A stretch of DNA of 64,000 nt from Paguma larvata (taxonomy: Eukaryota > Chordata > Mammalia > Carnivora > Viverridae), in assembly GCA_030068075.1 (NCBI GenBank), contig CM057841.1, positions 43,131,030 to 43,195,029 on the forward strand, written 5' to 3'. A program made the translations under genes and the position numbers. The notes under the pieces are model-generated. The model searched no databases and was not told the DNA's origin. It saw only the letters and a program-made list of their open reading frames with translations. Shown piece after piece: positions 10,490 through 21,039 of this stretch. How positions within the stretch are numbered: position 1 is the stretch's first letter; every line of letters starts with the position of its first letter.

Positions 10490-11755
10490 CTTAATTATAA
10501 GAGTTGCAGAGCTAAAGAGAAGGCTGGTTTCTCATCTTAGTCAAGTCTTCTATGCTTAAGTCAGGGCCCTGTTGGAGAAATGGGACCCTGAGCCTTGAGG
10601 TGGGGATATTAGAGTTGATGCATTCGAGAATTTTGAATACCAGATTACCCTCAATCCCCAGGGACTGTGAAAGAAAGAGACCCACTTCCACTTGTTTGAG
10701 GATAGGGACTCTGTCTTACTTGATGACCACACACAGGTTTCAAATGAAGAAGGTCCAGGTGCCTTATAATGTTTTCCTTTCCTAGAACATGACTTCATTT
10801 CACTAGGCACCAGAAAGAGTGTCAAATCTCAGAACGGCCCCATTGGAGAAATCTTGGGGATGTTAAAGGAGGAGAGAGATTTAATGACAACAAAGAATGG
10901 AAGCACCCGGCTAGTAAGTACTGCAGGAACTGGCAGAATATGCCTGGAAGTAAATCCTGAGGGCAATGGACCAGGGAAGTGAAATATAATTGACTTAATG
11001 GGTGATATTTTCCGTGACTCAGATCTAATGCCCTGAGAAGCACCCCTGGAATCAGGTTTTAATACACTGATGAGGTGGTTTTTGGAAACGTGAAGACTGA
11101 TGACCCATATTAAATAGAGATATGAGAATTGGTGTTATAAACTATTCAAAAAGTAACAAAACCTCAGAAAAGTGGATATGCCTGAGCGGACATGATACAT
11201 AAGACCAAATCTCAGTTTACTGTGTTCTCTGGAAGAATTTGCTTCATTTACCAACATTGCTGAGTAGCTTAGTAGTGACTGTCCTCTGTAGGTGGGGACT
11301 TTGAAGGTGATAGTGTTACAGAAGAACACCTTCTATAATTGTGGATGATATGATCCAGGAATAGTAGAGGTTAGGTGGCAGCATTTAATTATCAGGAGAA
11401 TGGTGGAAATGAGTACTATAATAGGCAGCAAGTTTCAAATGGCAACCAGTGGGTATCTGATCCATAGAGATTTATGGACATGGCTCACAGAACCTGATGT
11501 TACTAGAGGCAAGGGAAATGGTCAGCCAATAAAGGTATTTTATATGTATGACATATATTCAAAAGAGACTGAGATTGAAAGAGCAGAACGATGAAGTCAG
11601 TCACTTTAATGGAAAGTCATAATCTCTTACTGTTTCCAGATCACAGGCAGTCCTCAAATCCAGAAGCCATCAGTTGAAAGAGAAACTGGGGTCTACATGT
11701 TGCCACAGACAGCAAAAAAATACAGTAGTGGGTGACTTCATCTTCCTAGGATCTG
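10490..11755. other. Unassigned older sequence, possible ERVL/MaLR internal remnant
   Basis: About 1.27 kb with higher GC than its neighbours and a texture unlike LINE DNA: phrases such as gtgtcaaatctcagaacggc and aatcctgagggcaatggacc look like once-coding, now broken sequence. It gave me a weak impression of the internal region of ancient ERVL/MaLR elements, but I found no LTR pair, primer-binding site, or protease/RT motif. Open frames (10552-10785 plus, 10556-10825 minus, 11400-11594 plus) are short and carry no recognised domain. Treated as unassigned. Confidence 0.25.
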
Positions 11756-13390
11756 GTTCTATGATCAAAGAAATATTCTGTCTTATATTAATATATATAC
11801 TCCAACTTTCATTTGATTGGTGCTAATACAGTATATCTGTTCTCATCTTTTAACTTTTAACCTATTTGAATATTTATCTTTGAAGTAGTTTTGTTGTAGG
11901 CAGATATTTAGATCTTGCGGTTTTCCACACAATCTGGCCATCTCTGTCCTTTAATTAGGGTACTTAGCTCATTTACATTTAATGTGATTAGAGAAGATAA
12001 GATTTAAGTCTATTATCTTGCTGTATGTTTTCAATTAATTGAGCGTTTTTGATAACTTCACTTTCTCTTTTAAATTTTTTTTTTGAGAGAGAGAGAGAGA
12101 AAAATGAACAAATGTGAGCAGAGAGAGAGGAAGAGAATCTTAAACAGGTTCTGGGCAATCAGTGGAAAGCTGGACACAGTGCCCAGGTTCACAAACCCAT
12201 AACATCATGACTTGAGCTGAAATCACGAGTTGGGCACTTAACCTGAGCCACCTAGGTGCTCCCATTTTAGCTTCTTTTTAAAAGACTTTATAGTATACAA
12301 CTTTAGCTATCAGTCTACCTTTGAGTGATATTATACCACTTCAAGTACAGTATAAGGACTTTATAATAGAATTCTTCATTTTTCCATTTTCTTCAATAGC
12401 TTTCATGCTACTGTTGTCACTTTACTTTACATATTATAAAAACAACACATTGCTATTATATCTGCTTCAAATAAACAATTACCTTTAAATATATTTAACA
12501 AAAAAGTTTTGAAAATTTACTAACGTAACTACCATTTTCAAGGCTTTTCATTATGTGGTATAACTTTCCATTTGTCTCGTTTCCTTTAACATTTTTCATT
12601 GTCTAGGACTGCTAATAAATTCTTTCAGCTTGTGTACATCTGAAAAAATCTGTATTTCACCTTTGTTTTTGAAATGTATTTTTGCTATTTACAGAATTTT
12701 AGTTTTACTTTCTTCTTTCAATACTTGAAAGATGTTTCTCCACCGTCTTCTGGCTTGCATTGACTCCAATGAGAAATCTGCTGTCATTTTCATCTTTGTT
12801 TCTCAATGCATAATATGTGTTCTTTTCTCTAGACACTTTTAAATTGTTCTCCTTTGTATTGACTTAAGTAATTTGAGTATGTGCTTTAGGGTAGTTTTCT
12901 TCATGTTTCTTGTGCTTGGGGTTGGTTGAGACAGTTGTACATATTGGTTTATAGTTTTCAGCAAATTTGGAAAAATGTCAGTTACTTCTTTGAAGATGTT
13001 TTTTGTACTCCTTTTACCTGTCTTTCACAGGCTTCGATTACATATACATTAGGTCACAGGAAGTTATTCTACAACTTACAGATGTTTTGGTCATTTTCTG
13101 TTATTTTTCTTTGTCACTTTGGACAATTTCTTTTTATAAGTCTTGAAGTTGATTAATCTTTTCTTCTGAAATACTTAATCTGTGAATCCCTGACACGACA
13201 TTCTTCACCCTACACATGGTAATTTTAGTCTCTACAAGTTCGATTAGAGATTTTTTTTATCTTTCTATTTAATATTTTCCTGATTTCTTTTAACTTAGTG
13301 AATATATGAAACCATTTATATGGCTGTCTTCATCTACCATTTCTATCTTCTGTGTTATTTTGGTTTGGTTTGGATTGATTAATTTTTTCT
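11756..13390 (-). repeat. L1M fragment, antisense, split by SINE
   Basis: Antisense LINE DNA: cacaatctggccatctctgt, tcatttacatttaatgtgat, then after the SINE cttctggcttgcattgactc and cttttctctagacacttttt are familiar L1M landmarks. The same landmarks recur at 25.4-26.4 kb. All frames are broken. Confidence 0.7.
12073..12265 (-). mobile_element. SINEC (tRNA-Lys SINE), antisense, diverged
   Basis: Tail ttttttttttgagagagag, body tcacaaacccataacatcat with gacttgagctgaaatcac, and head cctgagccacctaggtgctc. More diverged than its neighbours; lies inside the antisense L1. Confidence 0.88.
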
Positions 13391-14995
13391 TCTAATTCTG
13401 GGTGACAAATATTTCATCCCAGTCTGTAGCTTATTTTTTCACTCATTTAACAATGTCTTTCAAATAGCAAAAATTGTTACTTTTGCTGAAGTCCAACTTA
13501 TCTTTTTAAATTATGGCTGAGGTTTCTTTCTCCCATATATAAAATCTTTTGTTTAGCCCAAGGTCATGAAGATTTCACATTTCCTTCAATAACTTGTAGA
13601 GTGCTAGGTTTGTATTTTAACACCAATTTAAATATTTGTATATAGTGAAACTGGGTATAGGCACATGTTTAGTTTATTTACTTGGTTTCAGCACCATGTA
13701 TTGAAAAAACTATTCTCTGTAAATTGGATTGTCTTTGACCGTTTGTCAAAAAATTGTGTTTATTTTTGGGTTTTCTATTCTGTTCCACTCATCTTTAAGT
13801 CTATCCTTACATCATTATCACACTGTTGTGATACTGTGGCTTTTCCCTGCCTACATCCAATGAAGTGATGATTTAAAAAATATGGTGATATAGTGAATCA
13901 AATTGATTTTAGAATGTTGAACCAACCTTTGATTCTTGGAATAAATCTGACTTGGGTTATGATGAATCATTGTTTTCACAAATTATTCAATACAATTTGC
14001 TAATATTTTGTTAAGGATATATAGATATATACACGTTTATGAGAGTTATTGGTTTGTAGTTATCTGCTCTTATAATGCCTTTGTCTGATTTTGGCATCAA
14101 AATAATGCCGACTTCATAAAATGAGTAGGAAAATATTCCTTCATTTTCTATTTCCTAAAAGAGACTGTTTAGGACTGTCATGTTTCTTCCTTAAATGTTG
14201 GTAGAACGTGCCAGGGATGCCATCTGGGCTGGGCGTTTTCTTTATAGGGAGATATTTTAACTACACATTCACCTTCTTTAAAAGACATAAAATTATGTAG
14301 GTTATTCACTTTTGACTGCATTTTGGTAGTTTGTTGTTCAAGGAATTTTTCCATTTTGTTTAGGTTATGAAAATTATTGATAAAGTTATTTACTTATCCC
14401 TTATTATTCATATAATATCTGTCAGATATTTAGTAATGTTCCTTCTTTCATTCTTCGTTGTGATAATTTGTGTCTTCTCGCTTTTTTTCTTGTTCAATCA
14501 GGCTAGATGCTTATCAATTTTTGTATGTTTTGCAAAGAACCAAATTTTGGGCATACTGATTTTCCCCACTGTTTTCAATTTTATTGGTTTATGCTCTTAT
14601 CTTTATTATTTCCTTATTTCTTCTTGAGATTTTTTTTCTTATGACAGATTATTAATTAAAAACTTTTGGTTTCTAAAATAATGCATTAAATCTGTTATCT
14701 CTGTAGGTACTTCTTTAGCTGTATCTTACTTACTGTGTAGTGCATTTTTGTTGTCGTTTAGTTCAAAATATTTTCTAATATCCCTGTGACTGCTTTTTTG
14801 ACCCATGTGCTATTTAGAAATTTGCTTACTTTCCCAAATTTTTGTTGCTGATTTCTAGTTTACTTTGGGTCTAATTTTGTCTGACTTCAATGCTTTTTAA
14901 TTTTTTTTTAAGATCAGAAAGTGGTCTGTTTTTGTGAATCTGTATTCTGCTCTTGTTGGGTGAAGTGTCCCTCTTATTTTTATTTTCTTAAATGG
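13391..14995 (-). repeat. L1 ORF2 fragment, antisense
   Basis: Antisense L1 resumes with landmarks of ORF2 downstream parts (cagtctgtagcttatttttt, tcagcaccatgtattgaaaa, tctattctgttccactcat) and then of the RT region (accaacctttgattcttgga, gccatctgggctgggcgttt). The order, with the downstream end of L1 starting again at 13.39 kb, suggests a second element abutting the first. No intact frame. Confidence 0.78.
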
Positions 14996-15224
14996 CTATT
15001 AACTTCTTGAAAATAAAACTTCACAAAGAGAAGGAATAGGTCACATAAGGTTGGGTTCAGAAATTTGATGGCTCAATGCATGAATCTGAAAGATCAAAAA
15101 TTATATTTTATAAAAAGTACTACAATGATAGCTTTCAATGTGAACTTAACCAAGTACATGTATACACAATTAATAGTGACATAAGAGACCACATATCAGC
15201 AAATAAATGCAGATAATGAATAAG

Positions 15225-15545
15225 TGACCTCTTCACAAGCTTACTTTCTAATCTGTTCCCAGTATGATCCAATGACCCACTGTCCATAATACTTTAGCCA
15301 CATTGGTTTTATTTTAGTTCTTCTAAGCAGCCATGATATCTTGTTGTCTCAGGACTTACTGAACATACTATCTACTTGGAAAATATTTTCTCCCTCTTTC
15401 TGTCTAATTTCTCTCAACTTTCCACATTCACCTTAAACTCACTTTCTTCAGAAAGCCTTTTCTGACATACTCTCCAAAGATCAGGTCCTCCGGGTGTACA
15501 TTTTCACGGCACCCTTTATCTCCCACAGAACTTTCTAAGACTGAA
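15225..15545 (+). repeat. L2 LINE fragment, sense
   Basis: Diverged L2 landmarks: ctttagccacattggtttta, then ttcagaaagccttttctgac and ttatctcccacagaactttc, in the order expected for the L2 3' part. Bases 14995-15225 and 15545-16100 hold nothing I can name. Confidence 0.5.
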
Positions 15546-16219
15546 ATGAAAAATATAAGGGCAGATAAGTTGAGATTATCAGAGATGTTATGAACTCTCA
15601 AAAGGTTCAGAATCATCAACTCAAAAAAGTTACCAAAATGAGACATGCAGCCACCAACTAAGCTGACTTAATTAATTTAAACTAGGTTTTTAATGACTGG
15701 CATTTCTCTTGTGAAGACATCTATGAAAGAATTATACCTTCAGAAGAATGTTAAGTGGATCTAGCTTCCATATTACATGTCTAACACATACAAGAAAATA
15801 TAATTTATAAAATGCCGCACACAGCGGGGCACACACAAAACCAACCAAAATGAGAAATTCCACTTTATTGCCTTCAAAGATCCAGACAAATGGATAGCTG
15901 TCTGTTTCTCTAAGACATTTCTTGCTTTATAAAGGAAAATCCATACACAAAGAGCAAAAGTCTGGCTCAACTTTTTTCCCCCAGATTGAATCCAAAAATT
16001 AATGCTTTAGAATCTATTAGTTTCTTGTAAATTTTCAGGCAAAGAATTTGGGTGAAGACAGTGAGAGGAAAATCTTCGTCTTTCATGAGTATTTGGAACC
16101 TTAATTTCTTTAAAAATAGCTCTTGACAATATTACCAGGGAGCACTTGTAGGAAAACGTACAGAGCTTCCTTGGCAATGGTGTTGGAAGAGCTGCCTTCC
16201 CCATGTCTCTCAGACTCAC

Positions 16220-16355
16220 TTTGTAAATTACGTGAAACACTTTTAGACAGACACTGGCACTCATAAATTATACAGCTCATTTGCATATTCCAGTCATGAG
16301 ACATTATGCAAAGTGACATGATTTGCATAATGGATTCCTCTTGTCGCTTCACTTG
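16220..16355 (-). promoter_or_regulatory. Octamer (POU) motif cluster; also a candidate exon
   Basis: Within about 60 bases the plus strand carries catttgcatat (from about 16279), attatgcaaag (about 16303) and atttgcataat (about 16321). All are matches or near-matches to the ATTTGCAT octamer bound by POU/OCT factors. The same interval on the minus strand is bounded by a T-rich tract plus cag (ending at 16356) and by aaa|gtgagt (donor at 16219-16214), so it could be a 136-nt exon with an open frame. I cannot tell an enhancer from an exon here, and no known protein was recognised. Confidence 0.35.
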
Positions 16356-16859
16356 CTGCATGCTTTTAAAAAACAAAATGAAATAAAATGAAAGCATGAA
16401 AAGGTGAAAGCATCAAGTTTCCAGCTTTGCCTGTCTCCTTTCCAACTACAGTATCAATTGCTTTCATTTTCTATAGGGGAAGGAGTAAAGGGGACACAAA
16501 GCAAAATCTACAAACATACAAACAAACAAAAAGAGCCTTCATTATGAATTTTGTTCTTAATTACAATGTACCTACTCTCTTGGTGAAATCCTTCACCATA
16601 AATAACCCATCTGAGTCAAGGGGAATGGGAACAAAACAAAACACTGAGATACAGAGAAAGAAACTTTATGTAACTTTTTCCTTAAAAAAATATCTTCTTT
16701 ACATGTGTTATTTAGGGAAAGGGTAGCCTTCCTCCTTGTAACTTAAAACAAAAAAAGTCTCCCGGTATTTTCTTATTATTGAAAAAAAAAACCTATTACG
16801 GATGAGATAAATGGTCTCAGGGAAGGATTTTTTTCCCCATAAGAACTTCTGAAGGGGTT

Positions 16860-17480
16860 TCCTGTTTTGAAAGATGAAGGGAGAAAAAAGACAGGGCGTG
16901 TTTGATTATTTCACAAAATATCGAAAGGCTATATATACTGTAAGGATGAGGCAGTACCACGTCGACTTCTATCGGCTCTACTCCAATAAGCAGGCAACGT
17001 TCCCTCAGCAGTTGCCAGTTCTGCTGCGGGCTTTCCCTGCCCCCCTGCACCAGTGTGAAAGGCAGAGTGTGCCAAGCGGCTGGCGTCTGTACCCTGTGGG
17101 AAAAGTTAACTGTAATTCTTCGGCTTTTAAAATCAATTAACCCGTGTGTTAATTAACGTCAAGTCGACGGGAGGAGGAGGAGAAGAAGGGGAGGGAGGGA
17201 GGAAAGAAAAAAGCTGCAAGGGCGGATGGCAGAAGAGTTGGCACAGTGCCATCCATTCAGGGGCAACGCCACAGTTTCGTGTGATAGCAGCAGCGGGTAT
17301 ATGTTACGAGGGCCCTGTATGCGGGCCAGACAGTGCGGTAAAGCCAAGGGAGATTATCCAGACCCCAGGAGCGAACAGCAAGCAGCAACCGAAGGCGCAA
17401 GTGCCAGGATTACAGCCTAGGCTGCTCCAACTATGAGCCCTTCCTCGGACCCAGGGACTCGGCTACTTGGGGTTTGGGGG
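16860..17480. promoter_or_regulatory. CpG-containing, TATA-bearing block (candidate promoter/enhancer)
   Basis: GC content and CpG count rise sharply against the surrounding AT-rich DNA (cacgtcgac, tatcggc, gcaacgtt, aagcggctggcgt, gtcgacggg, gaaggcgcaag). A TATA-like ggctatatatactg sits at about 16927-16940, upstream of the CpG-richer part. A palindromic caattaa..ttaattaacg motif group lies near 17133-17158, and a GGA-rich purine tract follows at 17168-17215. No repeat is recognisable. This composition fits a promoter or enhancer of a developmental locus, possibly for an unannotated non-coding RNA. It is not a full CpG island by eye. Confidence 0.35.
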
Positions 17481-17951
17481 TCTTCCACACCAAAGAGGCA
17501 CAAAGCTGACTTTAATCACTTTCTTCCTTTAAACTTGATTCTGCCGCAGTGGAGCCAGCACAGCGGATGCTTTCACACCCAGCAAGACAAAGGCCGTCGT
17601 CTCCGCCATGACACTGTTCCGTTCCAAGCAGAGGCCGGGATCTTGGACTCCTTGAAAAATCGAAAGGAAACAAGGAAAACAAACAACAAATACAGCAACA
17701 AACAGAAAAAATTAACAACCACCAAAATCGTGTGCCCATGTGCCCATGCCAGGGGTGATCTGGGCATCTGTTGCAGCAGAAGGCGCTTGAGTCGGGCTAT
17801 TTTTTTTTCTTTTTGGGCAAGCTGTTGGTTTGTTTGCTATTCAACTTCGTTTATAATTAACTTAAAAAAAAAACCACCATTCAGCCTAGTCAACAACAAA
17901 CAAAGAGAAAAAGCAGACATCGGAAAGGAAATGCCACAGGAAGCCGCGTGA
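17433..17951 (+). other. 172-codon open frame, probably chance
   Basis: The longest open frame outside L1 remnants. It starts at an ATG in a weak context (aact-atg-a) and encodes a low-complexity Lys/Asn/Thr-rich stretch followed by a short hydrophobic run (SFWASCWFVCYSTSFIINL). I recognise no domain and see no splice structure around it. Codon use looks like unconstrained DNA. It sits in the repeat-free island, so conservation of the DNA may be regulatory. I do not propose a protein. Confidence 0.12.
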
Positions 17952-18279
17952 ATACATGCCACAGCCGGTGCCACTTGCCATTCGGAAAACCTCAGGGAAA
18001 GACGCCAATTCTACAGCTCGGAAGAAGGCAGAGAAGGGAGCATGAAGGTCTACAAATAGAAATCATAAGGAAAGAATACAGCTTGTACAGTCCTGGATTG
18101 CAATTGCACACAGCTTCTGCTGGGAGAAGAGAGGGAATATTTAAATGGAGACATAGATGGGTATAAATTAAAAGATAGGCAACTATCGATTGCATATAGA
18201 CACAGTTGTAAGGCTGTATGTGTACGTAAATGGACATTATTTTCAGACAAATTAAACATTTAGATATGTATATATTTTT

Positions 18280-18425
18280 GTGTTATAGGTATGGGTATGT
18301 ATATAGGTATGTATGTTTATGCATATATACACATATGTGGGATGATGCATGTGTGAGAAAAAGGAGAGGACAGAGAAGGAGAGAGACGGAAATGTGTGTA
18401 TGTGCATGTATGTGTGTGCATACGA
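18280..18425. repeat. Alternating purine-pyrimidine (TG/TA) rich tract
   Basis: Imperfect repeats of tatg/tgtg/catg (for example ggtatgtatgtttatgcata, tgtgtgtatgtgcatgtatg). Simple-sequence DNA with possible Z-DNA character. Open frames across it are artefacts of the repeat. Confidence 0.6.
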
Positions 18426-18783
18426 TCCCACTTTTTGACCCAGGTATACATGGAAGACAAAATAAAAATCATACTCGAGCAGCAAGCAGGCAGTCAGAGA
18501 TTTATCTACATTCACTGCTATCACCAGGGAGATGAATGGGGCCGATCTGAAGCCCTTTTACAAGATCCACTATGGGAGTGAAGGAGGAGGAGGGATGCCA
18601 CACAGACATGCACAAACTTGAAGGCAGAGGGATTTGGAAGGTGCTACTTAGGAAACCCTGGTGGCATAACGCAGGGGAGAAGAAGGGGAAAGAAGGGGAA
18701 AGAGGCTTGTCTCTCTCTCTGTTTTAGGTGGTCGTTTAAAAAAAAAACCTGAAAAAGGGTTTCAGGAAACAGCTGGTACTTAC

Positions 18784-18851
18784 GTTGTCTGCGTTGCTGT
18801 GGATCCTGAAAGGTGTTCTGTTGGCACCAGGCGCTGAGCCAGGGGCAGGCG
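18784..18851 (-). other. Candidate 68-nt exon with strong splice sites
   Basis: On the minus strand a long pyrimidine tract (tttattttttttttgtctct, then cccttttgtttccag) ends at 18852. The following 68 bases are GC-richer than the flanks and end in acaac|gtaagt (donor 18783-18778), an excellent match to the donor consensus. All three frames are open across it; the frame ending on a codon boundary finishes ..FRIHSNADN. Together these signals are stronger than usual for random DNA. No known protein was recognised, so it could be an alternative exon of an overlapping gene, a lncRNA exon, or a decoy site. Confidence 0.35.
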
Positions 18852-18984
18852 CTGGAAACAAAAGGGAGAGACAAAAAAAAATAAAGTCATTCTATGGGAA
18901 TATTAATTGCTGCTCTTGTGGATTTTACAAAACACACAAACTGTTTTCTTTTTCTTTCTTTCTTTTTTTTTTTAAATGTGGATT

Positions 18985-19565
18985 GGCGCGTGTCCCTTGC
19001 GCATGGAATATACAAGTAGTATGGGATTTACAGCCCAGTACGGGACTCAGGATTAACCGCGCTGGCATCTTTTGGGCATATTCTTCCTTTTAATGAATGA
19101 GCTTTCGCTGTTAATGAGGAATAATCGTTTGGCTAATGAGCTTTGAAACATTAAGAGAAAAGAGGTTTTTTTCCGTTAATCGCTCTGGTGCGACTGCATG
19201 GATGGATTACAAAAGACAGCAATAGGAACGCAGTACAAAGGGGGGGACCTCTCCTGGAGTGGGAGAAGCACCGAGATGGGTGATGTGTCCCTGCGTCTTT
19301 GCTTCCTTCTTGTTCTTTCACTCTCTCTGCCAACTGCTATGGGTTTCCACAACTCCGCAATCAAAGTGGATGGTCGGGAAGGATTATTACAAAGAGTGAA
19401 GCCTCCGCTGTTAATGTCTCCAGTGTTTAATCATCATACAGTAGAATGGTTTTATGCATATTTCATTTGCATATCATTAAACCGTGTTAGCGAGGGGCAT
19501 TCAGAGCCAGGAGAAGTACAAAGTTGGGGAGAGAGGGAAGAAAAAAAGGTCCCTATGATGCTTAT
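18985..19565. promoter_or_regulatory. Candidate developmental enhancer (TAAT and octamer motifs)
   Basis: Repeat-free block with several homeodomain-type cores: taatgaatgagcttt at 19091, ttaatgagg at 19111, ataatcg at 19121, taatgagcttt at 19134. A second cluster follows at 19440-19485 (tttatgcatat, catttgcatatcattaa). Scattered CpGs survive (cgctctggtgcgactg, ccgtgttagcgagg), which suggests constraint. A 130-codon open frame (19198-19590 plus) covers part of it but shows no recognised domain beyond a hydrophobic run. I read this as conserved non-coding DNA; conservation is inferred, not measured. Confidence 0.4.
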
Positions 19566-20177
19566 CTTCAAACAGGGACTTGTTCCATGATCTGTCTTCT
19601 ACTTTTGCTAAAATCATTATGACTTGGAAACCTTTGAAGTTGGATACAACCTTGGATTCTTCTAATTCCTGCAGAGCGGTATATTTTTAAAAACAGCAGA
19701 AATGTTCCTGCACTAGACAATTAAAGGAATATAAACTCCAGTGGGTTGAAACTAGTAGCTCTTTGGGGAAATGCAGTGGCAGAGGCTTCTACAAATACCA
19801 ACAGTTAAAAAAAAACAATAAAGAGCATCATATTAAAACAAAAGAAAACGAAGACAAGAAATATTAACATGTGGATTATATTTGTTTCTTTTGGGGGGTA
19901 ATGAACTAAAGAGAATGAAGAAGCCATCGGTAATTTATCCCTTCCTTAATGAACAGTCATCTTTTTGTATGTGTTTGTTTTTGTCCTTTCTTTTAAAGGG
20001 GATGTTGTCACTTTTGAAGTGATTAGTCAATTATTTTGTAGCTGTGATCTTTCTCTCCTGCACCCGACAGGAAAGAAAGGTGGTGGTTAGGGAATATACG
20101 TGTATTGGGGGGATTTGTGGGGAGAGAGGAATACAGTGAGTTCTTTGTAGATCTAATACATGTACAACATATTAATT

Positions 20178-20196
20178 GGGAGCTTTTAAAGCTCCC
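20178..20196. promoter_or_regulatory. 9-bp inverted repeat with 1-nt spacer
   Basis: gggagcttt-t-aaagctccc is a perfect 9-bp dyad around a single T, inside the repeat-free island. It could be a dimeric factor site or chance. Confidence 0.3.
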
Positions 20197-20535
20197 TCAA
20201 TAGGCTATTTCATTCCTGGTAAAACAGCAGCTGGTTAGCCACTGTTGGTGACTCTTCAAATATCACTTTAAGTATTTTTATTCTGTCGCTGTAGCTGTTG
20301 TCCTGTTTTGTTTCTCCATGGTCAAGAATGAGAATATAATGTCATCTCTTCTTTGTCAAGTTTCTTCTCTCCTCCATCATCATCTTCACTACCAATTTCC
20401 AAACTGTAAAACAATGTTGGTTTAATATTGAATCCTGGTGCACAGTCTAACTGGCACAACTTGATTTGGAAATGAGATGCTGTTTTATATTTAAATTATC
20501 CCCACTCCTCCCTTATCCTCCAAAGCTTTGTCTCT

Positions 20536-20830
20536 GCTATGAATATTCAGATGAGGCATGATGTGATTACACTGTACAATTACTCCTATCCATAGTGGTG
20601 GCAGGGGCTGCTGGGGAGACAGAGAGCCAGACAGCCTCCAAGCCAATACGGAGTTTGTTTTCGGTATTTTCCTATCTCCTTGGCGCTGCGGCACATGCAG
20701 ATGTCGCTGTTGTTCTTTATAAAGCCCTAATGATATGCAAAAGCATAACGACACAGTTTGGATGCAAAGCATCAACGAAATATTATGAATGTCTTTAAGA
20801 AAAGGGGAGAGAAAATCCTGACTGAAGGAA
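20536..20830. promoter_or_regulatory. Candidate conserved regulatory block
   Basis: Repeat-free sequence with CpGs (atacgg, tcggtat, ggcgctgcggc, gtcgctg, aacgacac, caacgaaa) and a cctaatgatatgcaaaagca segment that joins a TAAT core to an octamer-like site. There is no coding signature: the short open frames on both strands here have no recognised domain. Enhancer-like by composition only. Confidence 0.3.
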
Positions 20831-21039
20831 TGTCCACATAAATTATTTTTATTTAAATGAATTCAAAGGATGGGGTGAGGGCAAGTCAGAAGGAGTCACA
20901 TGGAAAACATGCATAATATTAATATGCATAAAGAGTTCTCACCGAGGAGAAGAAGCTCCTCAGTACAGCTCATGGGACAAACTGGTTCATTAGGAAATAG
21001 CTCAGAGCGACAACAGCATTTTGCTATTTCAATTTTTTC

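Noticed and set aside
17433..17951. 172-codon plus frame as a novel protein
   Set aside because: Low-complexity composition, weak start context, no domain, no splice or polyadenylation support.
18252..18524. Open frames on both strands around 18.25-18.53 kb
   Set aside because: Driven by the tatg/tgtg simple repeat; encoded residues are repeat-like (Tyr, Thr, His, Ile).
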